64,000 nucleotides of DNA from an uncultured Sphingomonadales bacterium. GTDB taxonomy: Bacteria > Pseudomonadota > Alphaproteobacteria > Sphingomonadales > Sphingomonadaceae. The stretch lies in assembly GCA_903821605.1 (NCBI GenBank), contig CAIJLZ010000011.1, positions 124,001-188,000 of the forward strand, in the 5' to 3' direction. Shown here in pieces: positions 58,299-64,000 of the stretch. Positions within the stretch are counted from its first letter, which is position 1, and each line of letters begins with the position of its first letter. Made by a program: the position numbers and the translations under genes. Under the pieces are notes generated by a model. The model was not told the origin of the DNA. It worked only from the letters and a program-made list of their open reading frames with translations, and did no database searches.

Positions 58299-58612
58299 CA
58301 GCGGCCCGCATTGCCCAGCTCAATGATGCTGCCCGCACAACATTCATTGGCTGCCGTGTCGTGATCACCAAGGGCATAGCAGCCATGGACGATCTCGATG
58401 GCCTCTATGCCAAGGTGCAATCATTCAACGAATTCACTGAACGCAACGATCCCTACGGCGAGCACGACTTCGGCAGCTTCGAGCACGAGGGCCAGACTGT
58501 GTTCTGGAAGTTCGACTACTTCGACCCAGACATGCTGATGCATTCACCTGATCCCAGCGATCCTGCCGTCACAGCCCGTTTGCTGACCATCATGCTGGCC
58601 GAGGAATACTGA
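58295..58612 (+). CDS. DUF3768 domain protein
   Basis: This 105-aa protein matches the DUF3768 family found on plasmids and islands of alphaproteobacteria: ARIAQLNDAARTTFIGCRV, F-x2-F-x4-DPYGEHDFGSFEHEGQTVFWKFDYFD in outline, and the terminal TARLLTIMLAEEY. The function is unknown. The start codon is placed at 58295, where it overlaps the previous stop. Confidence 0.85.
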   Translation: MTAARIAQLNDAARTTFIGCRVVITKGIAAMDDLDGLYAKVQSFNEFTERNDPYGEHDFGSFEHEGQTVFWKFDYFDPDMLMHSPDPSDPAVTARLLTIMLAEEY

Positions 58613-58620
58613 TCGCCTCA

Positions 58621-58631
58621 GTTGATAAATA
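58621..58631 (+). promoter_or_regulatory. GTTGATAAATA motif, copy 1
   Basis: This 11-base motif ends four bases before the 59-aa gene and recurs exactly at 59397-59407. The core is similar to T4-type late promoters (TATAAATA). Confidence 0.35.
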
Positions 58632-58635
58632 CGGT

Positions 58636-58815
58636 ATGAGATTTGTAGAATTTGCGATCAAACCCATCAAACCCCTAACACCGGCACAGGCCCGCGTCGC
58701 GGCACTTAAGCGCCAGGTCGATCAATCCCGAGCTGCCCTGAAACGGGAAAAGGATGCTCAACGGATAGCCAAAGACCGTGAGCAGGCGCGAAAAGCTCTA
58801 CAACCCAAACGGTGA
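58636..58815 (+). CDS. 59-aa basic helical protein
   Basis: This frame begins MRFVEFAIKPIKPLTPAQAR and continues as a charged helix rich in Lys, Arg, Ala and Gln (KREKDAQRIAKDREQARKAL). Small proteins of this P-L-T-P-x-QAR type are frequent in marine myoviruses and mobile islands, by recollection. It is preceded immediately by GTTGATAAATA. No function is known. Confidence 0.55.
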   Translation: MRFVEFAIKPIKPLTPAQARVAALKRQVDQSRAALKREKDAQRIAKDREQARKALQPKR

Positions 58816-59077
58816 CCATTCGCGCATAGCCTGTCGTCACCATACTCGCCTTTAGGGCCTAACTGATATTCGACAGCCATATCTGCTATTTTTCACTGAT
58901 TTCTGCGTCGAGGTGCGTTGCTGCAGAAACTGCAATGGTTGGTTAGATGCAATCACCACAGGTACAGATCTCCAGACCGTTCAGATTTTGCGCAGGCCAG
59001 ATTTTGCTCATACAGGCCCCATTTCGGTTGGCGGCATAAGCTCCCGAATTTAATATGTTACAATGGAACTCTGACCT
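58816..59077. other. 262-base gap, nothing recognised
   Basis: No convincing gene or RNA is seen. A 63-codon plus-strand frame at 58918-59109 has no family features. Confidence 0.4.
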
Positions 59078-59383
59078 CTAAACACCAAGCCAGAGAGCTT
59101 TGCTCTTAGCGTTAATATGCGCATGGCATTGCTGGCTCAATGTCAGGAAACGCTGTCCGATTTCGCGATGGCGGGTTTGGTTGACGAGCTGATGCCCGTA
59201 ATGCTGAAGTTTGCTGGCGCAGATGGCGATGGTGGCCACACTTGGTTCGCCACCTTTGAAACGCAAGGTACGCAGGTAGCATTCGCTGCGGCCTAGCCAA
59301 TCCCTGCTAAACTCACTTTCGCTGTCCACTGCCTTGATTTCGCGCAGTAGGTCAAAGACCTCATTTATAACCATTTTCTCCAT
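59078..59383 (-). CDS. DUF6626-like small protein
   Basis: This 101-aa protein has SESEFSRDWLGRSECYLRTLRF, then PSVATIAICASKLQHYGHQL, in outline, which resembles the DUF6626 family of alphaproteobacteria. The first half looks like a helix-turn-helix with the recognition helix around LGRSECYLR, so DNA binding is possible. The frame extends to 59530, but the ATG at 59383 has GAGGACA upstream. It is divergent from the HUH-like gene. Confidence 0.6.
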   Translation of the reverse strand: MEKMVINEVFDLLREIKAVDSESEFSRDWLGRSECYLRTLRFKGGEPSVATIAICASKLQHYGHQLVNQTRHREIGQRFLTLSQQCHAHINAKSKALWLGV

Positions 59384-59396
59384 ACCTCTTGTCCTC

Positions 59397-59407
59397 GTTG
59401 ATAAATA
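59397..59407 (+). promoter_or_regulatory. GTTGATAAATA motif, copy 2
   Basis: This is an exact second copy of the 11-base motif, in the 86-base gap between the divergent DUF6626-like and HUH-like genes, 62 bases before the latter's ATG. Confidence 0.35.
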
Positions 59408-59469
59408 ACAGCGCAGGACGGGATTGGCGGTCAGCGCATCCCTCCCTGCATATTTATCGGAGAAGCAAC

Positions 59470-59976
59470 ATGCAGGGACAGAACACGGAGATTGTTCCCC
59501 TTTCAACCAAAGACAGAATGGCACTGGCATTAATCAGCCACGTGCAACCCACACACTTTGTGACCCTATCACTATGTCAGGCCCGGGTTATCACCAGTGA
59601 AAACGGCCTACGAACATATGTGAAAGGCGACGACACGATTTACCAGCAGGCACACGCCAGCTTCATACGGTCATTGTCCAAACGCTTTGTGACCAGAAAG
59701 GCTTGGCGGAGATACCCAAAGCCCATCATCCCAAATGCGTGTGCCATTGAAGGTGGCAGCAATGGCCAACGCTATCACTTACATCTAATTATGGCTAAGC
59801 CGGAGCACGTAACAGATGACCGATTTTGTCGTGGAATTCGCGGAATTGCACACGGTCATCCGTGGATTATGAACGGCGACCATGCGGTAAACATTCAAAC
59901 CCTGAGCGATGACCGAGAAGCATTTTACGCAGCATATTATAGCGTAAAGCGCGGCGTGGATCGTATCTGCCTATAG
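59470..59976 (+). CDS. HUH-endonuclease-like (Rep-like) protein
   Basis: This 168-aa protein has the three motifs of rolling-circle-type HUH nucleases in order: a hydrophobic FVTLSL (residues 30-35), the metal-binding YHLHLIM with His103 and His105, and AAYYSVKRG with candidate nucleophile Tyr156/Tyr157 and Lys160. HUH proteins nick single-stranded DNA in replication, conjugation or transposition. It lacks a helicase domain. Choosing the ATG at 59470 follows from GGAG upstream. Nicking activity is inferred. Confidence 0.6.
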   Translation: MQGQNTEIVPLSTKDRMALALISHVQPTHFVTLSLCQARVITSENGLRTYVKGDDTIYQQAHASFIRSLSKRFVTRKAWRRYPKPIIPNACAIEGGSNGQRYHLHLIMAKPEHVTDDRFCRGIRGIAHGHPWIMNGDHAVNIQTLSDDREAFYAAYYSVKRGVDRICL

Positions 59977-60385
59977 CTGTTGGGCTGGGAGGGACTTGCT
60001 GCTCCACATTGGTAGCGCCTGCGCCCGTTTGCACCATGCCCGTCCGCCATCCCAAGCGAAGGGAAAGCTAAGCACGGTGGTCAATCCGGAGCTTTAGCTT
60101 TCCTGTATCTATTACACCAAACAGCATTTCAAACAGCGACAGCGACGATAGAAAACGTCGGCAAGGATTGCAGTGCGTGAAGCGAAAGCGAAACGAGCGG
60201 CAATCAGCAGCCGTATGCAAGCTGCGAAGCGGCGAGCATCATAATGTTATAGAACATATAAACTCTAACATTTCGCCAAAAAACCACGCAAAACTGCGAC
60301 TTTGAGCAAGCCGGTCAATTCGGTTGTCCGCTAGAATGTGTGAAAATATGCTGTCTAACAGCAAAACAGCACATTCGAGGCGGAA
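59977..60385. other. 409-base AT-richer gap with dyads
   Basis: No gene is seen. It contains AATGTTATAG / CTCTAACATT (60243-60272, one mismatch) and GAATGTG...GCTGT / ACAGC...CACATTC (60334-60376), the latter ending ten bases before the second recombinase. Such dyads before a recombinase are candidates for crossover or regulator sites. Confidence 0.45.
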
Positions 60386-60961
60386 ATGGCAAAGCAGGCA
60401 AAGCTACTGAACGACGCAGAGCAAAAGCGGCTTGCAGCGGTCATCGACAGCATGCGCTACAGCACACGCAACCACACTGCCGTCGCGCTCAGTTTCTACG
60501 CTGGGCTGCGTGCATGTGAGATGGCAGCACTGCGCATTGGCGACGTGTTTGATGAGCAGGGCATGGCACGCGACACAATCTATCTGGCAGCTGCGCAGAC
60601 CAAGGGCAGCGACACGGCAACGGTGCTGGTGAACAAAAAGCTGCGCACACAGCTACAGCGTTATGCAGCCGCCTACCCAAAGCAGCTTGCCAAACCCAAC
60701 GCACCCTTGCTGTTCAGCGGCAAAGGTGCGGGCTTTACGGCGCAGACTGTGGTGAACATGTTTGCGCGGCTGTACAAGCTGGCTGGCATTCACGGCGCAA
60801 GCAGTCACAGTGGGCGCAGGCAGTTTGTCACGGAACTGGCAGACAAGGGCGTAAACGCTCGCGTCGTCCAAGCCCTTGCTAGGCACAAGCACCTTTCCAC
60901 GACACAACGCTACATCGACATCAACGATAGCAAGCTGCGCAAAGCGGTGGAGCTCATTTAG
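60386..60961 (+). CDS. minimal tyrosine recombinase (catalytic domain only)
   Basis: This 191-aa protein consists of a complete tyrosine recombinase catalytic domain: Arg42 in AGLRACEM, Lys73 in QTKGSD, His141-x2-Arg144 in SSHSGRRQF, His167 in ARHKHLSTTQRY and nucleophile Tyr176. It has no N-terminal core-binding domain, like the FimB/FimE inverters. It ends two bases before the converging glycosylase-like gene. Confidence 0.9.
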   Translation: MAKQAKLLNDAEQKRLAAVIDSMRYSTRNHTAVALSFYAGLRACEMAALRIGDVFDEQGMARDTIYLAAAQTKGSDTATVLVNKKLRTQLQRYAAAYPKQLAKPNAPLLFSGKGAGFTAQTVVNMFARLYKLAGIHGASSHSGRRQFVTELADKGVNARVVQALARHKHLSTTQRYIDINDSKLRKAVELI

Positions 60962-60963
60962 CT

Positions 60964-61914
60964 CTATCTTCGCTTGCCCAAAGCACATATTGGCTTGACC
61001 TCACATAACTTACAGAGCGGCTTTTTTTGATCACAGATTGTTCGCACAATCCCAGCGCCTGGGTCAGCATCCTGCCCTAGTTTCACGACGATATAGTCGA
61101 TCAACCTCATATTGACTTTGGTCTCATTTGCTAGTTGGCGATATACATCCTGTATAGCCCAAAGAAAGTTTTCATTAGCAGCATAACCGTCAATACGCGA
61201 TAGAGACCACTCAGGGCTTAGGGGAAACTCTGTGCGATCTCCTCTTAGAGGATTTACGCTCACAAAGTGGTCAATGAGACCTAAGCGCACAGACACAAAA
61301 TTTAGAAACTGGTCGGGCTTAACAACCTTCAATCCCAAATCCATCATGAGGTGAAATGTTGTAACTGGCCCAAACCCAATATGGTTCCGTGCCCTCCTAT
61401 GTATCCGCCGCAAGGCTTCAACGCTATCCCAGCCATCGGAACCCAAAAGAAGATATTTTATGATGCTTGGGTTGCCATTCAGTTCCTTGAATTTCTGAAT
61501 AAGCCTAGCCGCCCTTATGACAATATCCAGCCTTTCCGCGCTTTGAAGGCAATCCTTGTCAGCCATGAAAGCGTTGTAATCAACACCTCCTTTATCCCAC
61601 CCTTTGCCGCACAGCGCCTGCCAATTCCAGAGGTGCTCTGAGTACATGTATGATACGTATTTTTCGACGGTTGCCGATAACATCTTTGGGTAAAATGGCT
61701 TGCTGAAAGCGACTTGCCAAAACTCCTCATCAGGCATGTTGGGATTAAACTTGAGGCGATCCCATTTTGCCAGATCGTCACTAACGATACGCTGCCTTTC
61801 AGCAATCACAGCAGGGTTAGATATTTTCTCTTTTTCACCCCTAGCTGTCGATTGGTTCAAGAGCGTTGAGCGCAAGCCAGAAACTAGAGTTGGCCAATCC
61901 TTTTTATCTATCAT
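60964..61914 (-). CDS. HhH-GPD DNA glycosylase-like protein with Fe-S loop
   Basis: This 316-aa protein resembles the endonuclease III/MutY superfamily. The hairpin reads GFGPVTT (residues 180-186), the catalytic Asp is probably D201 in VKPDQFL, and C294-x6-C301-x2-C304-x5-C310 is exactly the EndoIII 4Fe-4S spacing. The Lys of bifunctional enzymes (K in the G-x-K-T hairpin) is replaced by Val183-Thr184, so only monofunctional base removal would be expected. The N-terminal 120 residues have no recognised family. It is 20 bases downstream of the TGT-like gene and surely in its operon. Confidence 0.72.
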   Translation of the reverse strand: MIDKKDWPTLVSGLRSTLLNQSTARGEKEKISNPAVIAERQRIVSDDLAKWDRLKFNPNMPDEEFWQVAFSKPFYPKMLSATVEKYVSYMYSEHLWNWQALCGKGWDKGGVDYNAFMADKDCLQSAERLDIVIRAARLIQKFKELNGNPSIIKYLLLGSDGWDSVEALRRIHRRARNHIGFGPVTTFHLMMDLGLKVVKPDQFLNFVSVRLGLIDHFVSVNPLRGDRTEFPLSPEWSLSRIDGYAANENFLWAIQDVYRQLANETKVNMRLIDYIVVKLGQDADPGAGIVRTICDQKKPLCKLCEVKPICALGKRR

Positions 61915-61934
61915 TGCCCTGCCCAGCCCTATCC

Positions 61935-63218
61935 TTAACCCTTAAAACTGCTCAAAAGAACGTCTTGAGAGTTCAGAAGTGATTGCCACTTTTCGACCTT
62001 AAACGCCTCGGAAATCACATCAAGGCATTCCTTGTACAAAGCCGGAATGGGGCGCTGCGGATCGCAGAAGGCCGCAACATTGGCTGCTTCAAATGTGTTG
62101 AGATAAGTCCAAACATTGTGATTGCTGAGAAACAGCAAACTGGTCGTGTCGAACTGGCGCTCGGTAAACACGCCATCGCGAACACTGAGGTCGCCTAGCT
62201 TGAGCAGGTCAGCAATTGGCGATGTAAAAGGCAATGGATCGCTGCTGCCGACATGCAAGCGGCTTTGCATTATGGTTTCGTCGCGAATTTTCCAGTTGGC
62301 TGCATCGATGCCAAGGGCGGGTTGTGTGACGAATCTCTCGTATCGACAAGCCAGCTGAAATGGACTGGAACTATCGAAGCTTATGCGAAGCGTCGGATTG
62401 ATTGTGGACTGCATCGCACGTTGCACAGCCGTAAGCATGATCGCCCAAGACGCTGTGGAAACGCCGAGGAAGTGAATCCAATCGCGTCCAGCCTCAAAAG
62501 CGCCATCGTCCCGCATCATCAACAACGGCGCAATCACTGCCTGCAAGCCACTGATCCGACCGGCTGAGCTGCTCATGGCGTAACCACTGGATGGAAACCA
62601 TTTCACCGCATCCCACCATTGCGTGATCGCGGGCAAATCACTGCCTTGGATGACGTTGAGCCACTTGGCACGATTGAGACGGTGGCTATCGATGAACTTC
62701 AGGTTTTCAACGGTGAGGTCGATAAGTTGCTGCGGTGTGCAGCGATGAAATGGTGAACCTGTACCTGACGGTGTCGCTGCCCATAGCGGCATGTCGATTG
62801 TCATGGCGTAATTAGCGTGGGTTTCGAGCCAATTCAGTATCCACAAACGGGCTGAATAGGCACTGCGCCACACCGCGCAGGCAGCGTCAGCAGACATGCC
62901 CGGCTGCAAGCCTTCGATGCCTTGTAGCTTCCCTTTGCCAATCTGGAACCCACCACTGTCGCCGAACAGCACACCATCCGTCCAGCCGCGCCGTGTCACA
63001 GCATTATCCGGCGTTTGCCCGACTTTGTAGTTGCCTGCAGAGTTCAGGAAGTGGGGATGATGCCAGAGCCGTGAGCCCTTTCTCCAGAACTCCAGGTCGG
63101 CAAGTGCGAAGCTGGCAGGAAATGGGCGATTTGGTGAGATTTCAGCAATGAGCCCATTGGCATAGGTGTCGTTTACAGCGGGCAGATAGACGGCGAATTC
63201 GTCGCTCATCATGCTCAT
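61935..63218 (-). CDS. TGT-like protein, candidate DNA deazaguanine transglycosylase (DpdA-like)
   Basis: This 427-aa protein has the tRNA-guanine transglycosylase framework: Asp87 in FGDSGGFQIG, TIDMPLW with Asp142, VIQGSD (Gln191-Gly192), a substrate loop FLGVSTASW, the nucleophile region ISFDSSSPFQ with Asp282, and a terminal NHNVWTYL that parallels HNIWFYQ of the true tgt at 1-846. No C-x-C-x2-C zinc site is visible. These are traits of the DpdA group, which inserts preQ0-type bases into DNA. The ATG at 63218 overlaps the upstream gene as ATGA. The identity is inferred from motifs. Confidence 0.72.
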   Translation of the reverse strand: MSMMSDEFAVYLPAVNDTYANGLIAEISPNRPFPASFALADLEFWRKGSRLWHHPHFLNSAGNYKVGQTPDNAVTRRGWTDGVLFGDSGGFQIGKGKLQGIEGLQPGMSADAACAVWRSAYSARLWILNWLETHANYAMTIDMPLWAATPSGTGSPFHRCTPQQLIDLTVENLKFIDSHRLNRAKWLNVIQGSDLPAITQWWDAVKWFPSSGYAMSSSAGRISGLQAVIAPLLMMRDDGAFEAGRDWIHFLGVSTASWAIMLTAVQRAMQSTINPTLRISFDSSSPFQLACRYERFVTQPALGIDAANWKIRDETIMQSRLHVGSSDPLPFTSPIADLLKLGDLSVRDGVFTERQFDTTSLLFLSNHNVWTYLNTFEAANVAAFCDPQRPIPALYKECLDVISEAFKVEKWQSLLNSQDVLLSSFKG

Positions 63219-64000
63219 GCCGCCACGTCCTCTTGGCTGGCATCTCTTACCAGTTCTGGCTCGTAGACCGCAAATGCCGCAGTGGATCGACCGCCATCTG
63301 CATCCAGCGTGGGAATGTGGATTTCGTGCAAAGGGCCTCCCTCGACAGTCTCGAAGGCAATGCGCAGCACATTGGCGTCAACAGCGAAGTCGGCAGCCCT
63401 ATCAATGGGCAACAGGGCGAGGCTAGCCAGAGCAGGCATCAGATCGATCGAGGCAAACTGGACGACGAGCGATTGAGTTGAAGCGCAGGCAACGCGATGC
63501 GTGAAAGCGTGGGTGTTCTCGTACTCGCCGTTTTGGAACACAAAGTCGAAGCTCAGCTGCTCAGGTCCGAATGTAACTTGGATCACCGCCTGTTTGTCGC
63601 GAGCGATATGCTTGCCATGGCTGTTCAGCCAAGGTGTGACAAATTGCCGATCCAGCTTGCCTAGCATCGCAGGTGTGAACGGTGCTGCCCAAGCTGGGGT
63701 GAAGCGGTAGCTGGGGTTTGGCACGACCTGCTGCAACTCAGCGTCTAGCGTGTCGTAGAATGGCCAAAATGGGACATGAACGCGGTCGCGCTTGTTAGCG
63801 ATGTGGGTCAGGGTCAGCAAATGCGACGCTGAATTCGGCACCTCATAGTTCGCTACCTGAGCGCCCACACCGACGTCGAATAGATTGAAGGCGAAGTTGC
63901 GTAGGCAGCGTTCCTCAAGTTCGGTGCGCTGTGCAGGAGCCATGAACACATCATGCTCGCAGTCGGCGAGAACAGGCTTGAATGACCTGTGCTCTGCAAC
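63215..64000 (-). CDS. possible sliding-clamp-like protein, 5' end outside window
   Basis: The frame is open through the right edge (261 codons visible) with no stop; the upstream in-frame residues continue sensibly (FKPVLADCEHDVFMAPAQR), so the ATG/GTG near 63,945 is probably internal. The C-terminal ~120 residues (ALASLALLPIDRAADFAVD, HEIHIPTLDADGG in outline) have the strand pattern and an IPT-like end reminiscent of beta-clamp/PCNA domains, but no diagnostic motif. It is translationally coupled to the TGT-like gene. It may instead be an unrelated beta-rich protein. Confidence 0.4.
   Translation of the reverse strand, partial: VAEHRSFKPVLADCEHDVFMAPAQRTELEERCLRNFAFNLFDVGVGAQVANYEVPNSASHLLTLTHIANKRDRVHVPFWPFYDTLDAELQQVVPNPSYRFTPAWAAPFTPAMLGKLDRQFVTPWLNSHGKHIARDKQAVIQVTFGPEQLSFDFVFQNGEYENTHAFTHRVACASTQSLVVQFASIDLMPALASLALLPIDRAADFAVDANVLRIAFETVEGGPLHEIHIPTLDADGGRSTAAFAVYEPELVRDASQEDVAA

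Noticed and set aside
58918-59109. 63-aa plus-strand frame upstream of the DUF6626-like gene
   Set aside because: There is no Shine-Dalgarno or recognisable family, and it overlaps the end of the converging gene.
61935-63218. Decayed duplicate of the housekeeping tgt
   Set aside because: The frame is intact over 427 codons, catalytic Asp positions are kept, and it is coupled to its neighbours, so a specialised protein fits better than a pseudogene.

Overview
The window is a high-GC alphaproteobacterial chromosome segment, most likely from a sphingomonad (order Sphingomonadales; genus not resolvable here). Supporting signs are the ChpT phosphotransferase, a DUF2794 gene, an S9 protein with a long Ala/Pro leader, the tatABC-scpBA-nagZ gene block, and several copies of a dyad repeat bounded by CGTCAT/ATGACG of the kind common in sphingomonads. 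The window opens inside tgt, and its right end cuts a minus-strand operon, so both edges hold partial genes.

Positions 1-55.2 kb are core genome. Region by region: tgt-gor (+); tatCBA, scpB-scpA-nagZ (-); a 620-base repeat-rich gap; pheT-pheS, rplT-rpmI, chpT, an OxyR-type regulator and a TauE/SafE transporter (-); cysE and DUF2794 (+); rlmN and lon (-); a DUF3089 hydrolase and ruvX (+); a Prx5-type peroxiredoxin (-); a small secreted protein (+); ilvB-ilvN-ilvC with a possible leader peptide (-); miaA (-) and serB (+) with overlapping 5' ends; rpsF-rpsR-rplI (-); the fatty-acid cluster fabD-fabG-acpP-fabF followed by mltG (+); a marR-emrA-emrB efflux operon and topA (-); a GGDEF-EAL protein, tRNA-Trp, secE-nusG and rplK-rplA (+); a spermidine-synthase-like methyltransferase (-); an exoribonuclease-like gene and an L10 leader with rplJ-rplL (+); DUF1275, a methyltransferase, purA, hisZ, serA and serC (-); rplM-rpsI (+). 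Serine and cysteine synthesis is well represented (serA, serC, serB, cysE), and translation, lipid and branched-chain amino-acid genes dominate.

Immediately after the strong rpsI terminator (55,217) the character changes. Genes become sparser, many intergenic stretches are AT-richer, and the products are mobile-element-like: a 467-aa tyrosine recombinase preceded by nested palindromes, a lipoprotein, a HEPN-like protein, a small ORF overlapping a DUF3768 gene, a 59-aa basic protein, a DUF6626-like gene, a 168-aa HUH-endonuclease-like protein and a second, minimal 191-aa tyrosine recombinase.

From 60,964 to the right edge lies a tightly packed minus-strand operon: a possible sliding-clamp-like gene cut by the window, a tRNA-guanine-transglycosylase-like protein without a visible zinc site (DpdA-like, so a candidate DNA 7-deazaguanine transglycosylase), and a helix-hairpin-helix DNA glycosylase-like protein with an exact EndoIII-type iron-sulfur cysteine pattern. 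This three-gene set is the best candidate for an undescribed DNA-modification or defence system. The window stops before its upstream partners can be seen.
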